Of a stretch of 8,916 nucleotides of DNA, positions 1-5,967 are shown one piece after another (the stretch's first letter is position 1; each line of letters begins with the position of its first letter). The notes below the pieces were generated by a model. It was not told the origin of the DNA and did not search any database. It was given only the letters and a program-made list of their open reading frames with translations. The position numbers and the translations under genes are program-made. This stretch comes from an uncultured Spirochaetales bacterium (GTDB lineage: Bacteria > UBP6 > UBA1177), in the NCBI GenBank assembly GCA_902780365.1, contig CACZFE010000104.1, positions 1 through 8,916 of the forward strand, given 5' to 3'.

Positions 1-30
1 AATAAATACAGGGAATAACAATGCCCTACC

Positions 31-59
31 TTGACAATGCTTCTGTTCTGCGTTAGTTC
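31..59 (+). promoter_or_regulatory. possible promoter of the HigA-family gene
   Basis: A perfect -35 hexamer TTGACA lies at 31-36. Seventeen bases on, the -10 position (54-59, TAGTTC) is a poor match, so the promoter is weak or depends on an activator. In higBA operons the antitoxin is normally co-transcribed from a promoter before the toxin, which would lie left of the window, so this could be a secondary promoter or chance. Confidence 0.25.
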
Positions 60-85
60 AAGCAAGAAAAACGGAGGTGCGGACA

Positions 86-403
86 ATGTCAGAATCACGG
101 ATTACCACTGATAACAAGCTGGCGAATATCCATCCTGGCGAAGTACTGAAAGAGGAATTTCTTGTTCCGATGAACATTTCGGCATACCGTCTGGCGAAGG
201 AAATCAACATCCCGCAGACCCGTATTTCTGAAATAATCCACGGAAAACGCTCGATTACCGCAGACACAGCCATCCGTTTCTCAAAATTTTTCGGAACAAC
301 AGCTGAATTCTGGCTGAATCTTCAGAATCTCTACGATCTTGAAGAAGAAGAAAAGAACCACGCTTCTGAATTTGAATCCATAAAAATGTACGCTTATGCG
401 TAG
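86..403 (+). CDS. higA: HigA-family antitoxin / XRE-type transcriptional regulator
   Basis: A 105-aa helix-turn-helix protein of the HigA (VapI-like) addiction-module antitoxin family. The family signature HPGEVLKEEFL is at residues 16-26, followed by the HTH (about 33-57; AYRLAKEI, then PQTRISEIIHGKRSIT) and the typical C-terminal TAIRFSKFFGTTAEFWLNLQ at 61-80. HigA binds and neutralises the mRNA-cleaving toxin HigB and represses the operon. The start is taken at ATG 86, eight bases after GGAGG (73-77); a GTG in frame at 77 overlaps that ribosome site and is unlikely. Length is normal for the family. HigB usually sits immediately upstream, but only 85 bp precede this gene and none of the three frames there resembles a HigB C-terminus, so the toxin is not shown by this window. 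It converges with the membrane-protein gene ending at 423. The family call is firm; the toxin partner is unknown. Confidence 0.9.
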   Translation: MSESRITTDNKLANIHPGEVLKEEFLVPMNISAYRLAKEINIPQTRISEIIHGKRSITADTAIRFSKFFGTTAEFWLNLQNLYDLEEEEKNHASEFESIKMYAYA

Positions 404-422
404 GTGTTTGCGCAATCTGAAA

Positions 423-1103
423 TTATTTAAGAAAATCCAAGATTTTATTCGTAACATTCTCTACGGCAATAGGCAAAGCATCGAATGCTAAGATTATAAA
501 GACAACCGGAGCTAGCAGAATTGCGGTTATAAACATGCAAGGCAGAATCGCGACCATCATAAATGTAATGAAACTCAGGATGCGCGGAGCATCGGAGGCA
601 AAAGGTTCGCCCATATAAAAATAAGCTGCGGCATCAATAATCAAAGACGCCAGGATCCACAGTTTGAGTTTGTAGTGGCTTTTCAGCCAGCGTAAAGTTC
701 TAAGCATAATCCGCTTTGCTCTGTTTGGCTCACGCTCAATCGGGTCTCTTCTTACCCGCTTAAATCTGACGGATTCAGGTTCAACGGTCTCTGTTATTGA
801 GGCTTCGCTTTCCGAATATTTGTTTTTGCGTTTTCTGATCGTTTTGACAACTGTCACCAGAGTTCTGATTATTGCGATAACAAACAAAAGAATTATGTCG
901 CAGCCAATTACAACCTGAATAACTGCGGAATAAGGGTAGGACATTTCCGGGTCGTTATTTCTCGGGTCAAAATACCAGAGCAGAGTGAAGAAAAGCCAGA
1001 CTAAAATAAGAAGTATCGGAGTGTAGTGCTTTTTCAAAAAGCGGAAAATCCTTGAAGAAAAACTGATATTTTCAATGTATTCGTATTCAGTCTTGTCTAT
1101 CAT
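423..1103 (-). CDS. hypothetical multi-pass membrane protein, paralogue of its upstream neighbour
   Basis: A 226-aa protein not recognised as a known family. Predicted membrane segments are at about 29-46, 62-85, 147-163 and 174-207. A positively charged, Arg-rich linker (about 90-146, with RFKRVRRDPIEREPNRAKR) between the second and third is probably cytoplasmic. The N-terminal 18-95 matches residues 3-74 of the upstream protein (HY-x9-W-L/I-F-x-T-x-LW, then NDPE and KTIRK). The motif R-F-L-K-K-H-Y at 21-27 recurs as R-W-L-K-S-H-Y at 138-144, so the protein also seems internally duplicated. ATG 1103 is preceded by AGGAAG with the spacer TGCAAA. The gene overlaps the end of the upstream gene by 17 bp (1087-1103), so the two are translated from one transcript. 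There is no signal-peptide cleavage site, catalytic motif or transporter signature, so a function cannot be named. Membrane location is well supported. Confidence 0.8.
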   Translation of the reverse strand: MIDKTEYEYIENISFSSRIFRFLKKHYTPILLILVWLFFTLLWYFDPRNNDPEMSYPYSAVIQVVIGCDIILLFVIAIIRTLVTVVKTIRKRKNKYSESEASITETVEPESVRFKRVRRDPIEREPNRAKRIMLRTLRWLKSHYKLKLWILASLIIDAAAYFYMGEPFASDAPRILSFITFMMVAILPCMFITAILLAPVVFIILAFDALPIAVENVTNKILDFLK

Positions 1104-2013
1104 TTTGCACTTCCTTTTTTTCTATTATCGTTATTTCTGTTTTCGGCCGCATTATTGAAAAGAAAACCGCCCATGAAAGAACTGCGCCGAGAGACAAAGT
1201 CGCGGTAGTGCCAACAAGGACAACAAGAAAGACTGTTCCGAAAATAAGAGTTATTGCTATTGCAATCAAGTATATCGGAATAGCCGGAAATCTGAATAAA
1301 AGATAGAGGATACCGATCACTGAAGAGATCAAAAGAGCAACCAACATGGTGTTTTCTATAAAATCGCTGCCGAATAATGACGGGAAATGGGGCTCGACAA
1401 GCGGCTCAATCAAAACTGAAACCGCCATTATAATTGAGTATCCGATCCAAACCGATGCAATCAATTGAGGCCAATGTATTGTCGGAGTCTTGACGCTAGT
1501 CTTGTTTTTGGCAGGAGTTTTGGAAATTTTAGCCCCATTTTTATCAAAAACATTCAGGAATATGATCCAGAGCGGAGATGACGCCCACATCATAACCACA
1601 ATGAGAAAGAGGCGTCCTGCGAATTTTATTGAAGAATTTTCGGCAAAAATAAACGGTTCAAGACAAGCGGCTATTGCAGTCATGACCGCGGTCGCCAGAA
1701 CAAAAAACAAAAGAGTAGAGGCTACGGAATAAAATATAATTTCGCTGAATTTTTCCAGAAAGCTGCGGTCATCGCCGGAATCTTTTCCGAATTTTTCAAT
1801 GATTTTTCTAATTGTTTTCGGGATTTCCTTCAGAATTTCAATAAATACAAAAAAGAGTCCGAGCAAGATTGAGAAAAAGAGCATCACATCGAAATATGTA
1901 AGTTCGGGATCGTTTTCAGGTCCGATAAACCAGAGAAAAGTGAGAAAAATCCACATCAGAATGAAAATTATCAACCTGTAATGATTAGTGATTCTGCGCA
2001 AGAATTTATTCAT
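1087..2013 (-). CDS. hypothetical multi-pass membrane protein
   Basis: A 308-aa, very hydrophobic protein with about eight likely membrane segments (near 14-30, 43-62, 93-119, 132-154, 183-204, 220-241, and two within 246-288) and a charged C-terminal tail. The family is not recognised. After the shared N-terminal module (R-R-I-T-N-H-Y, W-I-F-L-T-F-L-W, N-D-P-E), two later sections each run as a membrane helix, then a Glu-Pro pair (C-L-E-P-F at 117-121; L-I-E-P-L at 201-205), then further helices. This suggests repeated modules. The start is ATG 2013 rather than an in-frame ATG at 2073: the latter would add 20 residues of non-membrane sequence across the promoter, while 2013 has an AGGTG ribosome site and the same GTGCAAAATG context as the downstream paralogue. 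It is first in a two-gene minus-strand operon. A role as an accessory or effector membrane protein is possible but unsupported. Confidence 0.8.
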   Translation of the reverse strand: MNKFLRRITNHYRLIIFILMWIFLTFLWFIGPENDPELTYFDVMLFFSILLGLFFVFIEILKEIPKTIRKIIEKFGKDSGDDRSFLEKFSEIIFYSVASTLLFFVLATAVMTAIAACLEPFIFAENSSIKFAGRLFLIVVMMWASSPLWIIFLNVFDKNGAKISKTPAKNKTSVKTPTIHWPQLIASVWIGYSIIMAVSVLIEPLVEPHFPSLFGSDFIENTMLVALLISSVIGILYLLFRFPAIPIYLIAIAITLIFGTVFLVVLVGTTATLSLGAVLSWAVFFSIMRPKTEITIIEKKEVQNDRQD

Positions 2014-2044
2014 TTTGCACCTGCATAGAGTTTGATAACGCGGG

Positions 2045-2050
2045 TATAAT
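2045..2050 (+). promoter_or_regulatory. possible -10 box for the methyltransferase run
   Basis: A perfect TATAAT. The base run 17 bp upstream (TGCATA, 2022-2027) is a weak -35 with three of six matches. If used, transcription starts near 2057 and includes the folded leader at 2077-2137. It shares its bases with the minus-strand -10, so the two promoters would exclude each other. Confidence 0.35.
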
Positions 2051-2074
2051 AGCGAAAAATTTGATGAATGCAAA
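2046..2074 (-). promoter_or_regulatory. promoter of the minus-strand membrane-protein operon
   Basis: Read on the minus strand: TTTGCA (2074-2069), a 17-base spacer, then TATTAT (2051-2046), which differs from the -10 consensus at one position. Transcription would begin near 2039, leaving about 26 bases before ATG 2013. The -10 overlaps a plus-strand TATAAT. Confidence 0.45.
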
Positions 2075-2076
2075 CA

Positions 2077-2137
2077 TTTTGCGGACCCCTCAGACCGCTT
2101 TGCGGTCAGCTCCCCTGCAACAGGTGCGCCGCAAAAA
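2077..2137 (+). repeat. folded leader or REP-like palindromic element
   Basis: An outer 8-bp stem, TTTTGCGG (2077-2084) with CCGCAAAA (2129-2136), encloses a perfect hairpin GACCGC-TTT-GCGGTC (2092-2106) and a weaker CCTG-CAA-CAGG (2114-2124). The C-rich flanks (CCCCTCA before, AGCTCCCC after the perfect hairpin) resemble one half of the REP-type palindromes common between genes in many bacteria. It ends directly at the AGGAGG ribosome site of the next gene (2137-2142), so it could also shape that gene's translation. Stems were paired by eye; no energies were computed. Confidence 0.5.
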
Positions 2138-2147
2138 GGAGGTAATG

Positions 2148-2516
2148 ATGACGAAGAGGATTAGGGTTTTCAATACTCCTGAAGAGCTGGCTGAGAGTGC
2201 GAAAAAGAACGCGGAATACTGGATCAATAAGGGCATCACTTTCGCGTTCGGCGGCTTCGGAGACGCTTTTATGATCGCGCCGTGCGATGAAAAGGGAAAT
2301 CAGACGGGCAACGGTACCCAGCTGTTTTTTGAGAGCATGGATATTGAACAGAGGTTCTTCGAGGTTTTCAGAATGGTTGTTGCGCATACGCCGGGGAAAT
2401 ACTGGGTGAGCAAAATGGGCTATATGCAGAAGGTGGTGTTTGCGCCGAAAAAAGAGGAAACTGCGATAGAATCACAGGAAATAAACGGAACTATATTTGA
2501 AGGAGGAAAGGAATGA
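2148..2516 (+). CDS. hypothetical protein translationally coupled to the DNA methyltransferase
   Basis: A 122-aa, probably soluble alpha/beta protein of no recognised family. It has an N-terminal helix rich in Ala, Glu and Lys (about 10-27), a Gly/Phe-rich stretch FAFGGFGDAF (32-41), and a charged C-terminus. There are no Cys pairs, helix-turn-helix or nuclease motif. The start is ATG 2148, five bases after AGGAGG (2137-2142). A second ATG at 2145 is too close to it, and a longer in-frame version from 2061 would read through the folded repeat and swallow the ribosome site. Its TGA overlaps the methyltransferase ATG (ATGA, 2513-2516), indicating coupled translation and a related task. Small genes of this kind precede methyltransferases in prophage-type modules, so an accessory phage or anti-restriction role is an inference only. 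Confidence 0.7.
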   Translation: MTKRIRVFNTPEELAESAKKNAEYWINKGITFAFGGFGDAFMIAPCDEKGNQTGNGTQLFFESMDIEQRFFEVFRMVVAHTPGKYWVSKMGYMQKVVFAPKKEETAIESQEINGTIFEGGKE

Positions 2517-4063
2517 AGCCGTTTAGGTTCGTCGATCTGTTCTGCGGCGGCGGAGGAAGCATCACCGGCGCGATCAACGCTCTCAGAAGCGCGGGAATAC
2601 AATACGAAGGGCGCGGATTCAACCACTGGGATACGGCAATCAGGACTATTCAGGCGAATCATCCGGAGATCGTTCCGAATTTCAACAGGGCTTGTTCGCC
2701 GATCGAATCCGTTCTTCCGGATGAGATTTTCACGGATGATCCGGAGCGCATTGACGTTGTATGGGCATCGCCTTCCTGTACGCATCACAGCATCGCAGCC
2801 GGAGGCAAGCCGAAGAGCAATCAGCTTCGGAGTCAGCCTGAATACCTTCTTCCCTATCTCCGACTGACCAAGTGCCGCAGAATGTTCATCGAGAATGTCA
2901 AGGAGCTGCGTGACTGGGGTCCGCTGCTTGATAGTGATATGACCTGGAAAGGCAGACAATACAAGGCCGGAACGCCCGATCCGCGAAAAAAAGGATTGTT
3001 TTTCAATCTGTGGTTCAGGGAAATTAAGGCGAGCGGGTACAAGGTAGAGATGCAGATTCTGAATTCAGCCGACTTCGGCGCGGCGACATCGCGTGAAAGG
3101 CTTATTATTCAGGCTGTAAGGACTTCGTCGGGAGAGAAGATTATATGGCCTGAGCCGACACACCTTCAGGATCCAGGCTTGTTTTCCGACAAATACAAAC
3201 CGTGGAGAACTGCGGCTGAGATCATAGACTGGAACATCCCCGGCAGAAGTATTTTCGACAGGGAAAGACCTCTGAGCGCAAACACGCTGAGGCGGATCGC
3301 CGCCGGAATCGAGAAATTCTGGGGAGACATGGCGGAACCCTTCCTGATACTTCTCCGGGGAACCCACGACAGTCAGTTGGCGAATACGGCGATTCCGCTT
3401 TCCAGACCTCTGCCGACCATAACAACGAAGGGAGATCACTTCGCACTGATAAGACCTGTGTGGCTGGATCAGGCGCACACTAAGAACGACGGTGTTTCCG
3501 GGACGGTGGATTCTCCGCTGAACACGATCACCTGTTCGCACGGAACGCACTCCGTTATAGTACCGTTTATCAGCCGGTATAACGGCGGCGACAAGCGCAA
3601 TCACAGCATTGATGCACCGCTGCCGGTGATTGACACTTCGAACAGATACGGGGTTGTAGAACCGTTATTTATTCCGCAGCAGAGCAAAGGAACGGTAAAA
3701 CCCTCTTCAAATCCTCTTTCAACGATATCTACAAGCGGAGCTATCGGGTTTGTAACACCTCTGATCGATAAATATTACGGAAGCGAGACAAGTGCGCACG
3801 AAGCCGACAAACCTCTGGCGACGATAACGACAAAAGACAGGTTCGGCTTGATTCAGGGTCGGATCCTGACAACACCGGACGGAAAGCAGTATAAACTTGA
3901 TATTACACACAGGATGCTCACTGCCGGGGAACTGGCAAGGGCGACGAGTTTCCCTGAAGGATACGTTTTTTCCGGCGGCGATACTGCCGCCAAAAAACAG
4001 ATCGGCAACGCGGTGCCGCCTGTATTGGCAGAGGCTCTGTACAGAGCGGTTTTGGATAATTAA
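2513..4063 (+). CDS. DNA (cytosine-5-)-methyltransferase, phage-type
   Basis: This 516-aa enzyme transfers a methyl group from S-adenosylmethionine to C5 of cytosine in a specific DNA sequence. Conserved motifs appear in order: motif I FVDLFCGGGGS (6-16, SAM binding); motif IV W-A-S-P-S-C (84-89) with catalytic Cys89, the usual Pro-Pro-Cys here being Pro-Ser-Cys followed by THHS; motif VI E-N-V (127-129); motif VIII T-S-R-E-R-L (192-197); and motif X K-Q-I-G-N-A-V-P-P (495-503). Between VIII and X lies an enlarged recognition region with five degenerate repeats, Pro-Leu-x-x-Ile-x-Thr then Gly/Ala-Leu/Val-Ile/Val, whose Pro residues fall at 299, 335, 369, 401 and 434. It therefore exceeds the common 330-420 residues. 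It is translationally coupled to the upstream unknown (ATGA overlap). No restriction endonuclease is recognised alongside, so an orphan, prophage-type protective or regulatory methyltransferase is more likely than a full R-M system. Target sequence unknown. All key residues are present. Confidence 0.95.
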   Translation: MKPFRFVDLFCGGGGSITGAINALRSAGIQYEGRGFNHWDTAIRTIQANHPEIVPNFNRACSPIESVLPDEIFTDDPERIDVVWASPSCTHHSIAAGGKPKSNQLRSQPEYLLPYLRLTKCRRMFIENVKELRDWGPLLDSDMTWKGRQYKAGTPDPRKKGLFFNLWFREIKASGYKVEMQILNSADFGAATSRERLIIQAVRTSSGEKIIWPEPTHLQDPGLFSDKYKPWRTAAEIIDWNIPGRSIFDRERPLSANTLRRIAAGIEKFWGDMAEPFLILLRGTHDSQLANTAIPLSRPLPTITTKGDHFALIRPVWLDQAHTKNDGVSGTVDSPLNTITCSHGTHSVIVPFISRYNGGDKRNHSIDAPLPVIDTSNRYGVVEPLFIPQQSKGTVKPSSNPLSTISTSGAIGFVTPLIDKYYGSETSAHEADKPLATITTKDRFGLIQGRILTTPDGKQYKLDITHRMLTAGELARATSFPEGYVFSGGDTAAKKQIGNAVPPVLAEALYRAVLDN

Positions 4064-4086
4064 AAAAAGAATATTTAGGAGGAAAA

Positions 4087-4608
4087 ATGACTAAAGTTTC
4101 GGAGGTTTCGGCAAAGAAAAAGGCGATGAGATTGAAAACGGCCAGTAATGCTTGTTTTCGCTCTGGATGCGGTCAAAGCAAAGAGGAAGCGTGTTCGCAA
4201 ACTCAAAAGGATTTGACGAGACAGCAAGCGAGGAAGCAAGCGAAGTTAAACAGATTTCGACTTTATGCGCGTATTCCAAAAGAAAGTAAATTGATAAAAG
4301 CCTATTGCGAAGCCGTTTACGCAGCAATAGAGCAAGGACAAGCGGTCGGTTGTTTTCCATCAAATAACGATAGCATTGAGCAACAAAAACAGAAAGATCG
4401 TTGCGGATTCTCTGAAAATCTTTGTCGGAAGTCGCGACAATGTAACCTGATAGAATTAGCGGATCTGATTTGCCCAGAAAAGCACAAATTTGACTACGAA
4501 CTTGACGATTTGCTTCAATCAGACTTTCAATATCAGAAAAATTTACGGGAATCATGGTTTAAAAACCTCGAAAAATACAACTACATTGATGTTAGTAGTT
4601 TTAAGTAA
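4087..4608 (+). CDS. hypothetical Cys-rich protein downstream of the methyltransferase
   Basis: A 173-aa hydrophilic protein with no recognised family. The N-terminal ~60 residues are strongly basic (Lys/Arg/Gln-rich, possibly nucleic-acid binding). Nine cysteines are spread along it, including C23, C28 and C36, but not in a clear zinc-finger spacing. The C-terminal third is acidic-amphipathic (FDYELDDLLQSDFQYQKNL). ATG 4087 follows AGGAGG (4077-4082) by four bases, and the gene sits 23 bp after the methyltransferase stop in the same direction, so it probably belongs to that transcript. A minus-strand ORF of 154 codons lies opposite (4555-4091), but its ribosome site is poor and its protein is unconvincing. 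The base composition is more AT-rich than the methyltransferase, hinting at a different origin. It could be a restriction partner or accessory factor, but there is no PD-(D/E)XK, HNH or other nuclease motif that I can see. Confidence 0.55.
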   Translation: MTKVSEVSAKKKAMRLKTASNACFRSGCGQSKEEACSQTQKDLTRQQARKQAKLNRFRLYARIPKESKLIKAYCEAVYAAIEQGQAVGCFPSNNDSIEQQKQKDRCGFSENLCRKSRQCNLIELADLICPEKHKFDYELDDLLQSDFQYQKNLRESWFKNLEKYNYIDVSSFK

Positions 4609-4631
4609 AAAAGGCAATAAGGGAGGTATAA

Positions 4632-4721
4632 ATGAATTTTAATATTGTTATAAAAGACGGATTAAACCGTGAAGTTCTGGTTAAAGCTGGAGGCGAACCG
4701 TCGGACGATGAAAGGTATTGA
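4632..4721 (+). CDS. small ORF, 29 aa, with a strong ribosome site
   Basis: The product starts MNFNIVIKDGLNREVLVK and ends PSDDERY. ATG 4632 lies five bases after GGGAGG (4621-4626), a good ribosome site for such a short ORF. Past its TGA (4719-4721), the same frame continues with two further stops (TAA in 4740s) and then reopens over 4750-4860. It may therefore be the start of a decayed longer gene rather than a working microprotein. It follows the 173-aa unknown by 23 bp. No homology recognised. Confidence 0.35.
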   Translation: MNFNIVIKDGLNREVLVKAGGEPSDDERY

Positions 4722-4800
4722 CAAGTTGATTTTATTGAGTAATATTAAAAACTGCGCGAGGCTGAGAATTGTCGAAGCCGACGGTACCCACACCGAGTAG
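4708..4800 (+). CDS. small ORF, 30 aa, overlapping the previous one
   Basis: It begins MKGIDKLILLSNIKNCARL and ends IVEADGTHTE. ATG 4708 lies inside the preceding 29-aa ORF (14-bp overlap, other frame), without a strong ribosome site of its own. The second half runs into the folded GC-rich element at 4758-4852. It may be a fragment of a decayed gene or chance. Confidence 0.2.
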   Translation: MKGIDKLILLSNIKNCARLRIVEADGTHTE

Positions 4801-4852
4801 CGCACGGTGTTGGGGACTTAATCCAGGTGGTAGGCGGCTCCTGGACAGCCTC
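4758..4852. ncRNA. candidate structured RNA (four-way junction) or elaborate terminator
   Basis: By eye, a closed four-way junction in 95 nt. The outer stem is GAGGCTG (4758-4764) with CAGCCTC (4846-4852). Arm A is GTCG-AAGC-CGAC (4771-4782). Arm B is CCCACACCG (4787-4795) with CGGTGT-T-GGG (4805-4814), nine pairs with one bulged T and a 9-nt loop. Arm C is TCCAGG (4822-4827) with CCTGGA (4840-4845), stacked directly on the outer stem. It is GC-rich inside AT-rich surroundings. On the plus strand it is followed by AATC and a T-rich run (4857-4867), so it could end the methyltransferase transcript. On the minus strand it lies immediately behind, and includes part of, the MuF gene stop. It matches no RNA family that I can name; the strand is undecided. 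Confidence 0.45.
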
Positions 4853-5873
4853 AATCTTTTTGTTTTTCATAAATTTTTTCAGCATTTTTTCTGACATTGC
4901 CGCGGTGATAGGTTACTAAATAAAACTCTTTTTTATCAGCTGTTAGCTTAACAACTATTTCATAGGATTTTTCTTTTGGTCCAGTATAAAAAAGATAATA
5001 ATCCTTATCTTTTCTTTTTGTGTAAAGCACTGTGTCAGGATTATACAAGGCTTCGGGTAGGTTTTGAAAATCGCTTAAACCTATTTCAGAATGCGTGTTG
5101 TTTGCGCCACCGGGCTGATGCGAAAGAAGTGTTTCACGCGAAAGGAAAACGGTGTTTGCATTTGTTCCGCTTTTTTCTTTTATAACTTCAGAAAGTTTGC
5201 TGTTTAAAACGCCGATTATCTTTTGTTTTTCAACGGAGTTGCCTTTTAAAAACTCTTTGAAATCCGGCTTTTTGACTTCCGTTTTAAGATAATTTGTAAA
5301 ATTTTCAGGCTTAGTTTCTTTTGTTTTCAGCGGTTCGTTCTCAAAATATGCCACATGTGTGGTTCTGCAGCGGAAGTGGTAAGGCGGCAGTTTTATGCCG
5401 AGTTTTTCAATCTCTTTGTCTGTTATTTCGCCGCTCATGGCTTTGCCGCTCACCATGGGCTGGGCTGCTTTGTATGCTTTGAGATCGTGTTTTTCTGCTG
5501 CACGGATTATTTTGTCATACTGTTTGCGGAAGTCAGCGACTTTAAAGACTTTTCCGTTCATTGCGCGGCAGATCGGGGTGGTTTTGTTGTCAATGACGGC
5601 GACAATTTTGACATACTGGACACCGGCGGTTTCGTAGCCGGAAACATGCCCCATGTTCTGAATTTTGGTTAAGGTGTGGTCTGCGAGCAGTTCCCAGTAG
5701 CTTTTTGACTCGGTGACATGGTCTTCGAGTGCGGTTTCAAGGGTTTGTGCGAATTCGCGCTTGGTTCCGCCTCGCTCCAAAAGGTCGGAAAGTTCACGGT
5801 TTATGATGTCGGAGGTGTCTTTTGAGAATTTGTCGCGGATATACCAGCCGTTGAACTCATCAAGGGTATTCAA
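4851..5873 (-). CDS. phage MuF (SPP1 gp7-type) head protein fused to a C-terminal nuclease-toxin-like domain, 5'-truncated
   Basis: The open frame runs 5936-4851 (361 codons) right after a TAG (5939-5937) and has no upstream ATG. The coordinates given use TTG 5873 (340 aa, numbering below), but CKPFKIDYSLDDADLGAL just before it reads like genuine MuF-family sequence, so the natural start is missing. Residues 60-175 form the MuF minor-head domain: A-V-I-D-N-K-T-T-P-I-C at 92-102, G-K-V-F, and the hallmark LPPYHFRCR at 162-170. After a Lys-rich linker (180-235), residues about 241-340 (TVFLSRETLLSH, NTHSEIGLSDF, LP-x4-NPDTVLY, YYLFYTG, LVTYHRGN) resemble the RNase-like toxin domains (PBECR type) often fused to MuF in temperate phages. 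Phages carry such proteins in the capsid and inject them into the host. No immunity gene is seen beside it. It is a phage remnant next to a toxin-antitoxin pair. The MuF call is firm and the toxin call moderate. Confidence 0.75.
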   Translation of the reverse strand: MNTLDEFNGWYIRDKFSKDTSDIINRELSDLLERGGTKREFAQTLETALEDHVTESKSYWELLADHTLTKIQNMGHVSGYETAGVQYVKIVAVIDNKTTPICRAMNGKVFKVADFRKQYDKIIRAAEKHDLKAYKAAQPMVSGKAMSGEITDKEIEKLGIKLPPYHFRCRTTHVAYFENEPLKTKETKPENFTNYLKTEVKKPDFKEFLKGNSVEKQKIIGVLNSKLSEVIKEKSGTNANTVFLSRETLLSHQPGGANNTHSEIGLSDFQNLPEALYNPDTVLYTKRKDKDYYLFYTGPKEKSYEIVVKLTADKKEFYLVTYHRGNVRKNAEKIYEKQKD

Positions 5874-5967
5874 AGCTCCGAGGTCAGCATCGTCAAGGGA
5901 ATAGTCGATTTTGAAGGGTTTACAGGCTTTGCGCGGCTACAAGTGAGTTTTACAACTCGGATTCGCT

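Noticed and set aside
21..56. An 11-codon ORF (MPYLDNASVLR) before the HigA gene.
   Set aside because: It is too short to judge and has no recognised leader-peptide role.
2061..2147. An N-terminal extension of the 122-aa protein.
   Set aside because: It would translate through the palindromic leader and its own AGGAGG site; ATG 2148 is better placed.
4091..4555. A 154-codon minus-strand ORF with a PIN-like stretch (A-T-S-D-K-D-F).
   Set aside because: The rest of the PIN fold is missing, its ribosome site is poor, and the opposite-strand ORF has AGGAGG and fits the operon.
4758..4852. The cloverleaf-like element as a tRNA, hammerhead ribozyme or TPP riboswitch (CTGAGA is present).
   Set aside because: There is no T-loop/T-stem of tRNA type, no CTGANGA...GAAA core, and no second TPP-binding half.
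4758..4852. The same element as an integron attC site.
   Set aside because: The ends lack the RYYYAAC and GTTRRRY core pair, and neighbouring genes do not share one orientation.
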